This document shows, one piece after another, positions 11,812 to 20,039 of a stretch of DNA of 64,000 bases (the first letter of the stretch is position 1; the number at the start of each line of letters is the position of its first letter). The stretch is from JBBTCJ01 sp038043285. GTDB lineage: Bacteria > Planctomycetota > Phycisphaerae > UBA1845. The translations under genes and the position numbers were made by a program. Location of the stretch: NCBI GenBank assembly GCA_038043285.1, contig JBBTCJ010000022.1:1-64000 (forward strand), in the 5' to 3' direction. The notes under the pieces were generated by a model. It saw only the letters and a list, made by a program, of their open reading frames with translations. It ran no database searches and was not told the origin of the DNA.

Positions 11812-12891
11812 TCAGCGAATGGCATCGTCGGCTTCCACGGCGGCGCGCAGTCGTCGACGCGTCTCGCTCTTCAGAATGCGTCGCTCGTCGTCGGTTAGCG
11901 AGTCCAATCCGGAAGTGGAAATTTTTCGGAGAATCGCTTCGACCGCCTGAGCAGATTCGGCCTGTCGGCAGCGCTCCTTGGCGGCGCGGGCGGCGGCTCG
12001 ACGGGCGCGCCGACGGGCGAAGAATCCGACGCGCCGACCACCGCGCTCCTCCTCCTCGGGATACGGGTGGCCTCGCGTGAAGTCGAAGCCCGATTCGCCC
12101 AGCTCGAAATCCCCCTGCTCCCGCAGTTGTCGTCGGGTCTGCCAGCAGGTCAAGTATCCAAACAGCGCAATCATCAACACCAGTCCGCCCTCGCCCGCGA
12201 ATAGACCGACCAGTCCCACTACGATGGCACCGATCATCCCGACGCCGGTGGCGATCTCCGTTGCCGTGCGGTATCCCTTGACCGGCCACAGCCACGCCTG
12301 AAGAACCCGCCCGCCGTCGAAGGGGAAAATCGGAAGCAGGTTGATCAGCAGCAGGAAGTAGCTCAAACCGAAGGTGCGGATGATCCACGCCTCCGTCGTC
12401 GTCGGAAACAGCAGAGGGTCGATCGGACGCATCGGGTGAAATGGATTCCAGGGCACCGCGCCGAGCGAACCGGTCATCACCGAAAGCGCGCCCGCGCAGA
12501 CGGCGCACACCACGACGTTCACCATCGGGCCTGACAGCGCCGTGATCGCGTGGGCTTTGGCGGTGTGCACCGGCTGAACGTACGCCAGTCCGCCCAGCGG
12601 CCAAAGAAGAATCTCCGTCGCCTCCCCGCCGGTCCGTCGAGCGCCCCAGCAGTGCCCAAACTCGTGCACCAGCACCACGCCGAACAAAATGGCGTAGGTG
12701 CCGAACGCATCGACCATTTGTGACGCGAAGCCGCGCGGATCCACTTCGCCGGCGCGGGGCATCTCCATCCACAAGAGAATGACCGCTGCGATAATGAAGG
12801 CGACGTGGACGCGAATCTCGACGTCCCACAGGCGACCGACGCGGAAGGACCAATTGATGGGGTTGTCGAGTGGTTTTTCCGTCGGGATCAT
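11812..12891 (-). CDS. Site-2 protease family (M50) membrane protein with charged C-terminal tail
   Basis: This 359-residue protein is an intramembrane zinc metalloprotease of the S2P class. The catalytic HEFGH is at residues 76-80 and the third metal ligand lies in LLPIFPFDGGR (Asp192). About five or six membrane segments surround these sites. From about residue 275 the protein becomes cytoplasmic and very basic (RRRARRAAARAAKERC), and ends with a 40-residue segment, AVEAILRKISTSGLDSLTDDERRIL, that closely resembles the end of the neighbouring rhomboid protein. This tail resembles what I know as DUF6576. The substrate is unknown. The gene sits between the rhomboid gene and thrC, with a hairpin repeat upstream. 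Confidence 0.88.
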   Translation of the reverse strand: MIPTEKPLDNPINWSFRVGRLWDVEIRVHVAFIIAAVILLWMEMPRAGEVDPRGFASQMVDAFGTYAILFGVVLVHEFGHCWGARRTGGEATEILLWPLGGLAYVQPVHTAKAHAITALSGPMVNVVVCAVCAGALSVMTGSLGAVPWNPFHPMRPIDPLLFPTTTEAWIIRTFGLSYFLLLINLLPIFPFDGGRVLQAWLWPVKGYRTATEIATGVGMIGAIVVGLVGLFAGEGGLVLMIALFGYLTCWQTRRQLREQGDFELGESGFDFTRGHPYPEEEERGGRRVGFFARRRARRAAARAAKERCRQAESAQAVEAILRKISTSGLDSLTDDERRILKSETRRRLRAAVEADDAIR

Positions 12892-12930
12892 GCCTGCCGT
12901 CCCCTCGCCGAGACGATTGTCGGTCCCCTG

Positions 12931-12978
12931 AGCCGCGGGCTGCTCCCCTTGACCCGAAGTGTCAAGGGTGCCCCCGCG
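12931..12978. repeat. Palindromic repeat, CCCTTGAC-7-GTCAAGGG type
   Basis: An 8-bp perfect inverted repeat (12946-12953 with 12961-12968) has a 7-base loop, CCGAAGT. It is flanked by an outer CCGCGGGC/CCCCCGCG pair. It lies between the M50 and rhomboid genes. The same core with the same 7-base loop length occurs at 9302, 14636 and 60012. Confidence 0.75.
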
Positions 12979-13098
12979 ATGCCGCGATCTTCAAAACGCC
13001 CCTCGTGGGGAAATTACCGTGCGACGTGGTCGCGTTTTTCTGGAAAACGATCGCCAATCACTCACTTTGAGCATTATAGCCGATCGACCCGCCCGATT

Positions 13099-14019
13099 TC
13101 AGCGCTTTTTTTGACGCTCGGTCGCGTCGCGGAGGAATTGTTTCTCGGTCTCGCTCAGTCCGTGAATCCCCTTCTCATAGACCTTCTTGAGCACCGCGTC
13201 GACGGCTTCGGAATCCACCGGCGGAGCTTCGACGTGTACCCGGAGGTCTGGCTGGCCCTGACCTTGGGTCGGGCGCACATGGTCCCAGAACTGCGCCGTC
13301 CGCCGCACGCGCCGCCGCTGGAGCCACCATCGTTCCCCCCGCCACGCCCACCAGGCGCCAAAGAGAAGCCCCGCCAAGTGGCAGGCGTCACCCCCAGCGT
13401 TGTCGCCGCGAGTGTAGAGGTTCAGAAAATACCATCCGCCGAACACCAGGGCCGCCGTTCGGATCTTGATCGGAAAAAGGAAATAAATCCACACTTCCGC
13501 GTGTGGATAACGCACCGCGGCCGAGCCAAGGAGTCCCAGCACGCAGCCCGACGCGCCGGCCGCGATGCCCCCGAAATCCAGCCAGCCGATCATCGTCAAT
13601 AAAACGTAGAAAACGTTGCCCAGCAGACCGGCGAAGACATAGACTCCCAGGAACATGCGCGACCCCCAGTCGCGTTCGAGCGACCGGCCCAGGAAGTGCA
13701 ACCCGAGCATATTCATCAGGATGTGGTTGAAGCTCCAGTGCAGGAACATGGCCGAAACGACGCGCCAGGCCTGACCCTGAAGGACCGACGGAGAGTGAAG
13801 GGCCAACCACTGGAACACCGGGCTGGCGATGGCCCCCTCGCTAAGACCCAGCCGCCCACGCACCGGCTGAAGCGTGAGTTGGCAGAGAGCGAACACCGCG
13901 ACGTTGGCCCAGATCAGCAGCGTGACTACGCTTTTGCCCCGAAGAAAACGCGGTCCCCGGCTCCATTCCGAGCGCTGAAAGACGTTCCCTTGTGCGTATT
14001 CCCTGTCGCGCCAACTCAT
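13099..14019 (-). CDS. Rhomboid family intramembrane serine protease
   Basis: The 306-residue protein has the rhomboid fold: His99 and Asn103 in WSFNHILMN, the nucleophile Ser157 in GASG, and His214 in GGDACHLAG, with about six or seven membrane helices. Residues 250-306 form a soluble tail ending in VDAVLKKVYEKGIHGLSETEKQFL, similar to the tail of the neighbouring M50 protease. Its start overlaps the NUDIX stop by four bases (ATGA), so the two are translationally coupled. The substrate is unknown. Rhomboids cut membrane proteins near the outer face of the membrane. Confidence 0.92.
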   Translation of the reverse strand: MSWRDREYAQGNVFQRSEWSRGPRFLRGKSVVTLLIWANVAVFALCQLTLQPVRGRLGLSEGAIASPVFQWLALHSPSVLQGQAWRVVSAMFLHWSFNHILMNMLGLHFLGRSLERDWGSRMFLGVYVFAGLLGNVFYVLLTMIGWLDFGGIAAGASGCVLGLLGSAAVRYPHAEVWIYFLFPIKIRTAALVFGGWYFLNLYTRGDNAGGDACHLAGLLFGAWWAWRGERWWLQRRRVRRTAQFWDHVRPTQGQGQPDLRVHVEAPPVDSEAVDAVLKKVYEKGIHGLSETEKQFLRDATERQKKR

Positions 14020-14546
14020 AATCCGTGGGTCACTTTGCCATGTTGCCGCAAGAAGTACGTTCCCAGGACCGCAATGGTCTTTCCGTCACGGAATTGCCCG
14101 CCCGCGAGCATCGCCCAAACCTCGTCGGGCCGCCTCGGCGTGACCTCGATGGTCTCGCCGGCTTCCAGTTTCTGCCCCACGGGTTGTAGCCCGGTGGCGA
14201 GGAAGGCGAACATCCGTTCGGTGATGATGCCCGGCGACGTGTAGAAGTCCAGCAATTGGGCGATGCACGCGGCCTCGTAGCCGGTCTCCTCGATCAGCTC
14301 CCGCGCCGCGGTTTGCTCCGGAGGCTCATGGGGTTCGCGCGTTCCGGCGGGAAGCTCATCCAGCCATTCGCCGACGCCGCGGCGAAGCTGACGGATCAGC
14401 ACGATGCGCCCATCGTCCAGCACGGGCAGGATGACCACCGCGCCGCGATGCACGACGAACTCGCGCACCAGCGACGCTGAACCCGCCTCCGGGTAAGTCC
14501 GCCGTTCCACCGTGAATCGCGGCGTGGATAAAAGTATCTCATGCAC
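14016..14546 (-). CDS. NUDIX hydrolase, ADP-ribose pyrophosphatase-like
   Basis: This 176-residue protein has a perfect Nudix box: G-x5-E-x7-REL-IEETGY, starting at the Gly of AGTREPHE. The beta strands before it (VVILPVLDDGRIVLIRQ, WLDELPAG) match the ADP-ribose/NDP-sugar pyrophosphatase group, which clean up ADP-ribose and similar metabolites. It is first in a likely run with the rhomboid gene, whose start overlaps its stop. Real substrate not predictable beyond this subgroup. Confidence 0.9.
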   Translation of the reverse strand: MHEILLSTPRFTVERRTYPEAGSASLVREFVVHRGAVVILPVLDDGRIVLIRQLRRGVGEWLDELPAGTREPHEPPEQTAARELIEETGYEAACIAQLLDFYTSPGIITERMFAFLATGLQPVGQKLEAGETIEVTPRRPDEVWAMLAGGQFRDGKTIAVLGTYFLRQHGKVTHGL

Positions 14547-14863
14547 GGATGATCGACTCCGAAGCTCGCATCTCGGCCCAACAGGCCGGGAAAATCATGA
14601 ATGGCTGGGAACACCGTGCGAGCCGCCGGCTGTTCCCCTTGACGCGAAGTGCCAAGGGTCAGCCCGCGCCGACGCGCTCGCCGCGGTAATCGTTGGTGCT
14701 CCAGGAACCGCGGGCGGTTGAGCCTATCATACGCGGCGCGGGGTCGCAATTTGCACCAACCGATCGAGACGGTCGACGTGTACCAATGTGTAACGGGTTG
14801 TTTGCCCGCGCCGACGGGGATACCATCCGCACGGGCCGCCGATGTGAGCGGAACCGGCTTGGA
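14547..14863. other. Intergenic region between NUDIX gene and dxr
   Basis: This 317-base divergent region should hold promoters for both flanking genes, but I see no convincing -10/-35 pair. It contains one palindromic repeat of the CCCTTGAC family (14636-14658, loop GCGAAGT, one mismatch in the stem) with an outer GC-rich pair. The frame of dxr is open upstream from 14693, but that part has no similarity to Dxr. Confidence 0.5.
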
Positions 14864-16018
14864 ATGAGCAAACAACGCGTCATTGTTTTGGGATCAACCG
14901 GATCCATCGGGCAGAGCACGCTCGATGTCTTGTCACGCCTGGTGGACCAATGGGAGGTCGTCGGTCTGGCGGCCGGCTCGCGCGCCGCCGAACTTGCCCA
15001 GCAGGCCGACCGCTTCCGCCCGCCGGTAATTGCCTTGGCCAACGGCCCGGACGCGGATTCCCTCGACGACTCATTGAACTATCGCCCGCGGGTGCTTCGC
15101 GGACCCAGCGCGCTGGTCGACCTGGTCAACTCCGTCGAGTTCGACTGTGCGGTCTGCGCCGTGGTTGGTACCGGCGGACTGGCGGCCACCTTGCGGGCCG
15201 TCGAACTCGGAAAACGCGTGGCCCTCGCCAACAAAGAGGCCATGGTCATCGCCGGGTCGATCCTCATGCCTCTGGCCCGGCGGAGCGGCGCGACTGTGAT
15301 TCCCGTGGACAGCGAGCACTCGGCCGTCTTTCAGGCGATGCACGCCGGACGTCCTTCCGAAGTGCGGCGCGTCTGCCTCACCGCTTCCGGCGGGCCGTTT
15401 CGCAACTCGACGCCGGCCGAACTCGAGCACGTCTGCGCCGCCGATGCCCTGAATCATCCGATCTGGGACATGGGCCCCAAGATCACCATCGACTCGGCAA
15501 CGATGATGAACAAGGCCCTGGAGGTCGTCGAGGCCCGGTGGCTGTTCGACCTGCGCCCCGAACAAATCGAGGTGGTGATCCATCCGGAGTCGATCATTCA
15601 TTCGATGGTCGAGTTCTGCGACGGTTCGATCATCGCCCAGATGAGCGTGCCGGACATGCGCACGCCGATTCAATATGCGTTGACCTATCCGCATCGCCTG
15701 CCGTGTCCTTCCGCGGCGTTGGACTTTCAGGCCATGCGACGGCTTTCCTTCGAGATCCCGGACGCAGACCGCTTCCCGGCCGTCCGACTGGGGCACGAGG
15801 TCGCGCGACGCGGGGGAACATGCGGGGCGGTCTTTAACGCGGCCAACGAAGCCGCGGTCCGGTTGTTCCGCGACGGAGCCATCGGGTTCCTGGAGATTTC
15901 GCGCCACGTCGAACGAGTACTCCACGAACATGAGTTTCACGAAGCGCCCACCTTGGGGGGGCTGTGGGAGGCGGACGATTGGGCCAGGCAGGAGGTGTTG
16001 CGTTGCACAACGTGTTGA
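14864..16018 (+). CDS. dxr: 1-deoxy-D-xylulose 5-phosphate reductoisomerase
   Basis: Dxr makes 2-C-methyl-D-erythritol 4-phosphate, the first committed step of the MEP isoprenoid pathway. Starting at ATG 14864 gives 384 residues, normal for the family. Motifs are NADPH-binding GSTGSIGQSTLDV near the N terminus, NKEAMVIAG, metal ligands in VDSEHSAVFQ, SGGPFRNSTP, and MGPKITIDSATMMNKALEVVEA followed by HPESIIHSMVEF. A longer start at 14693 is possible but adds non-homologous sequence. It is directly followed, overlapping, by a rseP-type gene, a common arrangement in bacteria. ispG of the same pathway is at 28.1 kb. Confidence 0.95.
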   Translation: MSKQRVIVLGSTGSIGQSTLDVLSRLVDQWEVVGLAAGSRAAELAQQADRFRPPVIALANGPDADSLDDSLNYRPRVLRGPSALVDLVNSVEFDCAVCAVVGTGGLAATLRAVELGKRVALANKEAMVIAGSILMPLARRSGATVIPVDSEHSAVFQAMHAGRPSEVRRVCLTASGGPFRNSTPAELEHVCAADALNHPIWDMGPKITIDSATMMNKALEVVEARWLFDLRPEQIEVVIHPESIIHSMVEFCDGSIIAQMSVPDMRTPIQYALTYPHRLPCPSAALDFQAMRRLSFEIPDADRFPAVRLGHEVARRGGTCGAVFNAANEAAVRLFRDGAIGFLEISRHVERVLHEHEFHEAPTLGGLWEADDWARQEVLRCTTC

Positions 16019-18501
16019 CGGGAATGGCAGGATCGGTTCCGGCGGAACTTGCGGTCGGCGGGTTGTTCGGCCTCTGGGACACCGTGTGGCCGTATCTGAT
16101 GATGCTCGCGGGATTCTCGCTGATCGTTTTTGTGCACGAGCTGGGGCACTTCGCCATCGCCAAGTGGGCGGGCGTTCGCGTGGAGCGCTTCGCGGTCGGT
16201 TTCGGGCGTGAGCTGTTCGGCTTCACAAGGGGGGAAACGCGCTATTCGTTCAACGCCCTGCCGCTGGGCGGATACGTCAAGATGCTGGGGCAGGAGGACT
16301 TCGACGACAAGACCAACGAGCTTCGCTTCAAGGAGGATCCGCGCTCGTTCGCCAACAAGCCCGTGGGCCATCGCATGGCCATCGTCTCCGGCGGGGTCAT
16401 CATGAACATCCTGTTCGCCATCCTGCTGTTCATGATCGTGTTCATGGTGGGCATTCAATCCGAAGCCCCGCGCCTCGCGGAAATCGAACCGGACAGCCCC
16501 GCGGAGAAGGCGGGGCTTCAGCCCGGGGACATCGTTCGCAAGATCAACGGCGACCGGATTCTGGAGTTCAAGGAGGTTCGCTACGCGGTGATGCTCGCCG
16601 CGCCGCACGAACCGCTGGAGTTCATCGTCGAGCGCGACGGGCGGCTCCTGCCTCCCTTTTACCTCACGCCCGAATACCAGGCCCCCGAGGGGCGGCACGA
16701 CGTGCAACGCCAGATCGTCGGCATCAAGTCCGGCTTCACCCGGAAGATCGTCATCCTCGGTCCGGAGATCGACGTCTCGCGCGAGGATCAACCCCACGTC
16801 GGTGACCTTCTCGTCGAGGTCGATGGGATGGCCGTCACCAACGAGAACGCCAGCCAGGTCTTCAGCACCCTGACCTCCGCCAAGGGAGACATCTTCGTGG
16901 AGCGGAAGGATCCGAAAGACCCCGATGCCCCTCCGCGGCGAGTGCGCGTGGACATTCCGCCGGTGTTGTCGTTACAGCCCAGCGAACCGGGCGATCCGCG
17001 GACGGTCAGCGTTCTGGGGCTTACGCCGCTGGCGAAGTTCGCCGGCGTGGACGACCGAGGCCGGGCGTATTACGCGGGACTGCGCGTCGGCGACACGGTG
17101 CTCTCCTGGGACGACAAGACCTGCCCCAGCGCAGCCGACATCGCCCTGTCGGTGATCGACAACGCCGAACGCGACATTCCCTTTTCGGCGCGCCGCGCCA
17201 ACGGGGAAAGGTTCATGGGCTTTGTCCGCCCGCGAACCCACGAGCGCGGGCCGGCGACGATCCAGGCCGTCCAGCGCCCCATCGAGGGCGTGGCCGACGC
17301 GGACCGCGCCCCCCGGGCGCGGCTCGAATACGTCCGACCGGGAGGGATTGCCGCGCGGGCGGGGATTGCCGCGGGCGACGTCATCGTCTCCGTGGAGGGC
17401 AAGGAGTTCCCCACCAGCGTCGAGGTCAACACGGCGCTGCGCAACGGCCTCGCCCACCCCGTGTCGATCACCGTTCGGAAGGCTGACGGTTCGGTCGCGC
17501 AGGCCGTTGTCGTGCCCCAGACGTCAGGCTCCATTGATGCGAACTTCAGTTTGGTCGCTGACGACGTGCTGGTCGTCGGTGACGCGGTCGAGATGATCAA
17601 CGGCCGGCGCAGCCCGGCCTCCGAGGCGGGGATTCCGTCGGGCGTGAGGATCACCTCGCTCAACGGTCAAGCCGTCACCAAGTGGCGAGAGTTGATCGAC
17701 CGCTTCCGTGAATTCGCCGGAACCACCGTGCAGATGTCGTTCAAGGATCCGTCAGGCGCGTCGCGGACCGTTCCCTTCCGCGTTCCGGGTTCGCTTCACA
17801 CGCTGCTGGGCGTCGGACCGGAGGCGCGGATTCTGACCATCGACGGACGGGATTCCATCACCGTCACCGAAGGTGACCGCACCGCGACCCTGTCGCTGCT
17901 CTACCGCGAGGGGATCCGGGAAGTCCTCAAAACCCTCGTCGGCAGAAAGCAGGTTCCCGTCGAGTACCGGGCCAATTCGTTTGCCGAGAAAAAAACCGCC
18001 CACGTCGACGTCACCGAGGACATGGTTGATCCCTGGCTCACGCGGGTCGCGTTCCTGCCCAACGTGCAGCCGGGGGCCGAGACCGTCCTGCTGCGCGGGA
18101 AAAACGTGATCGACGCGATGTGGATCGGCCTGCACAAAACCTACTATTTCATGTACCAGATTTACACCATCCTCGACCGCATGATCTTTACCCGCAGCAT
18201 GGGCCTCGAGACCATGTCCGGACCGCTGGGGATTTTCGGCTTCGGCGGACAGGTCGCCCGCGCCGACTTTCTGCAGTTCATCTTCTTTCTGGCGATGATT
18301 TCCGCGAATCTCGCGGTCATCAACTTCCTGCCCCTGCCGATCGTGGACGGCGGGTTGATGGTCTTCCTGATCATCGAGAAGATCAAGGGAAGCCCCGTCA
18401 GCCTCCGCGTGCAAATCGCCACCCAGACCATTGGACTGGTCCTCATCGTCAGCACCTTCGTGTTCGTGACCTATCAAGACGCCCTGCGGCTGTTCGGCTG
18501 A
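16003..18501 (+). CDS. rseP: RseP-like site-2 protease with multiple PDZ domains
   Basis: RseP-type S2P proteases cleave anti-sigma factors and signal-peptide remnants in the membrane. HELGH is at residues 45-49 (numbering from TTG 16003) in FVHELGHFAIAKW. The C-terminal catalytic motif is in NFLPLPIVDGGLM. Typical RseP has one or two PDZ domains and about 450 residues, while this one has about 832. I can see about five PDZ-like units, by their GD(I/V/T)V and glycine patterns, between the catalytic halves. TTG 16003 is preferred because AGGAGG sits seven bases upstream, but ATG 16024 is possible. It overlaps the dxr 3' end. C-terminal membrane helices complete the S2P core. Confidence 0.85.
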   Translation: MHNVLTGMAGSVPAELAVGGLFGLWDTVWPYLMMLAGFSLIVFVHELGHFAIAKWAGVRVERFAVGFGRELFGFTRGETRYSFNALPLGGYVKMLGQEDFDDKTNELRFKEDPRSFANKPVGHRMAIVSGGVIMNILFAILLFMIVFMVGIQSEAPRLAEIEPDSPAEKAGLQPGDIVRKINGDRILEFKEVRYAVMLAAPHEPLEFIVERDGRLLPPFYLTPEYQAPEGRHDVQRQIVGIKSGFTRKIVILGPEIDVSREDQPHVGDLLVEVDGMAVTNENASQVFSTLTSAKGDIFVERKDPKDPDAPPRRVRVDIPPVLSLQPSEPGDPRTVSVLGLTPLAKFAGVDDRGRAYYAGLRVGDTVLSWDDKTCPSAADIALSVIDNAERDIPFSARRANGERFMGFVRPRTHERGPATIQAVQRPIEGVADADRAPRARLEYVRPGGIAARAGIAAGDVIVSVEGKEFPTSVEVNTALRNGLAHPVSITVRKADGSVAQAVVVPQTSGSIDANFSLVADDVLVVGDAVEMINGRRSPASEAGIPSGVRITSLNGQAVTKWRELIDRFREFAGTTVQMSFKDPSGASRTVPFRVPGSLHTLLGVGPEARILTIDGRDSITVTEGDRTATLSLLYREGIREVLKTLVGRKQVPVEYRANSFAEKKTAHVDVTEDMVDPWLTRVAFLPNVQPGAETVLLRGKNVIDAMWIGLHKTYYFMYQIYTILDRMIFTRSMGLETMSGPLGIFGFGGQVARADFLQFIFFLAMISANLAVINFLPLPIVDGGLMVFLIIEKIKGSPVSLRVQIATQTIGLVLIVSTFVFVTYQDALRLFG

Positions 18502-18511
18502 CGGGAGCGAC

Positions 18512-19237
18512 ATGATCTCCTTCGTCGTCCCCGCGCACAATGAAGAAGCGCTGCTTGCGCGCACGCTGCGAAGCATTCAAGACCCCGCCCGGCGCGTCGA
18601 GATCCCCTTCGAGCTGATCGTCGTGGACGACAACTCCACCGATCGCACCTCCGAAATCGCGCTGCAGGCCGGTGCGCGCGTGGTAAGCGTATCCCTGCGG
18701 AAGATCTCCGCCGTCCGCAACGCCGGGGCGACGTCCGCGGCGGGAGATGTGCTCATCTTTGTCGATGCCGACACGGTTCTTCCGGAAAAGACGCTCCGCT
18801 CGGCGCTGACGGCGCTGCGGCGCGGAGCCGTTGGCGGGGGGGCCGTGGTTCGCTTCGACGAAACCTTGCCTCTTTGGTCGCGTGGAATGCTCTTCTCGTG
18901 GAACCTCACCTCGAGAATCCTGCGCTGGGCCGCCGGGTGCTTCATTTTTGTCCGCAAGGAGGCCTTCGAAGCCGCCGGCGGATTCGACGAGCGATACTTC
19001 GCGGGCGAAGAAATCGTGCTCAGCGAAGCCATGAAACGCCGCGGGCGGTTCGTCATCCTCGGCGATTCCGTCCTCACTTCCGGTCGCAAACCCAAGCTCT
19101 ACGGGTTCCGCGAGACCGTTCGCATTCTGGGCGGGCTTGCCCTGCGTGGATCAAACGCCTGGCAACGCCGGGACGGGCTCGACCTCTGGTACAACCGCCG
19201 AGCCTCTCCCCAGTCCCCAGGGGAGAAGGCCGAATGA
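18512..19237 (+). CDS. Family 2 glycosyltransferase
   Basis: This 241-residue protein has the GT-A signature: FVVPAHNEE at the start, IVVDDNSTDRT, and the DxD-like motif VDADT. Then comes ERYFAGEEIVLSEAMKRRG, the acceptor-side region. It has no clear membrane segment, so it may be cytoplasmic. The last 13 residues (RRASPQSPGEKAE) are encoded by a repeat-like tract of C/G-rich palindrome (19203-19232), so the natural stop may have been lost or replaced. It starts 10 bases after rseP. Confidence 0.85.
   Translation: MISFVVPAHNEEALLARTLRSIQDPARRVEIPFELIVVDDNSTDRTSEIALQAGARVVSVSLRKISAVRNAGATSAAGDVLIFVDADTVLPEKTLRSALTALRRGAVGGGAVVRFDETLPLWSRGMLFSWNLTSRILRWAAGCFIFVRKEAFEAAGGFDERYFAGEEIVLSEAMKRRGRFVILGDSVLTSGRKPKLYGFRETVRILGGLALRGSNAWQRRDGLDLWYNRRASPQSPGEKAE
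19203..19232. repeat. CTCTCCCC/GGGGAGA palindrome at the end of the GT2 gene
   Basis: The tract has CTCTCCCC, a short AGTCC loop and CCAGGGGAGA. Related tracts lie at 19915-19942 and 19973-19995. It is inside the 3' end of the glycosyltransferase gene, where it encodes the last residues. Confidence 0.55.
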
Positions 19238-19521
19238 GGCGACCGTTTGTGCCACGGCCCTTGAGCAGCCGGAGCTTCTCGCAGGTCAGGTGCTCGCACC
19301 TGCCTTGACTATCCTCGCGCCGGGGTGCCGGTGCCCCATCCTCGCGCAGCGAGCGTGGCGGACGCCTTCCATCGGCAATTGCCAACCGTCAATCCGCCTG
19401 GATGCGTCGTATCGTATGCTTCAGGATTGAACCGCGCCGGCTGTGGGCCGAGCGGCGAAACGCCTGGCCATCGCCCGATAATCGAATCGTTCCTCGGCGA
19501 TCGCCGACCGGGAGGAAGATC

Positions 19522-19890
19522 ATGGAAGCCGTGGACATCTGCCCGCTGACCAAGGAAGCCATTGAAAATCTGATCGCGTCGCGCGGGGCTTGTACGTCAG
19601 CCAACGTCAAGCCCTGTCGCCGCCGCACCGAACGCTGGGCCTTCCCCGGCACCGTCGAGCTGTGGCTGCCCGATGGAAACGGTCGGGAGTGCTACGCGCT
19701 GGCCACGTCCATCAATCTCAGCACCCGCGGCATCGGCATTCGCGCGGACGAAGCGCTGACGCCGGGAGTGCAACTGGGCATCGCCGTCCATGAGCCGGAG
19801 GCCAGTTTCCACGGTCGGGCGGTCGTACGGCACTGCACCGACACCGGACAGGGATACCACATCGTCGGATTGGAGTTTCTCTTCGGCTAG
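19522..19890 (+). CDS. PilZ domain protein
   Basis: PilZ domains bind the second messenger c-di-GMP. This 122-residue protein begins at ATG 19522 with GGAGG six bases upstream. It shows the pattern RRRTERWAFPGTVELWLPDG, the basic cluster that opens a PilZ domain, followed by the NLSTRGIGIR strand (usual form D/NxSxxG) and a C-terminal IVGLEFLFG. The basic motif contains only a partial RxxxR, so binding of the nucleotide needs testing. Small stand-alone PilZ proteins usually act as adaptors. The longer open frame from 19402 is not supported. Confidence 0.7.
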   Translation: MEAVDICPLTKEAIENLIASRGACTSANVKPCRRRTERWAFPGTVELWLPDGNGRECYALATSINLSTRGIGIRADEALTPGVQLGIAVHEPEASFHGRAVVRHCTDTGQGYHIVGLEFLFG

Positions 19891-19914
19891 GTTCGGTCTT
19901 TAAACCCCCTCTCC

Positions 19915-19995
19915 CTGGCAGGAAGAGGGGAAGGGGTAAGGGTCGAATAGGCGTGAATCACGCTACGTCGGACCTCTCCACTCGAGGGGAGAGGG
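19915..19995. repeat. Two C/G-rich palindromic tracts between PilZ and FG-GAP genes
   Basis: At 19915-19942, a CCCCCTCTCCC block is answered by GAGGGGAAGGGG. At 19973-19995, CCTCTCC-ACTCGA-GGGGAGAGGG forms a near-perfect inverted repeat. Both resemble the tract at 19203. They could act as a bidirectional transcript end, but no U-run follows. Confidence 0.55.
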
Positions 19996-20039
19996 AACCT
20001 CAAACACGGTGCCGGCGTCGCAGCCGACCGCGTGGCCGG

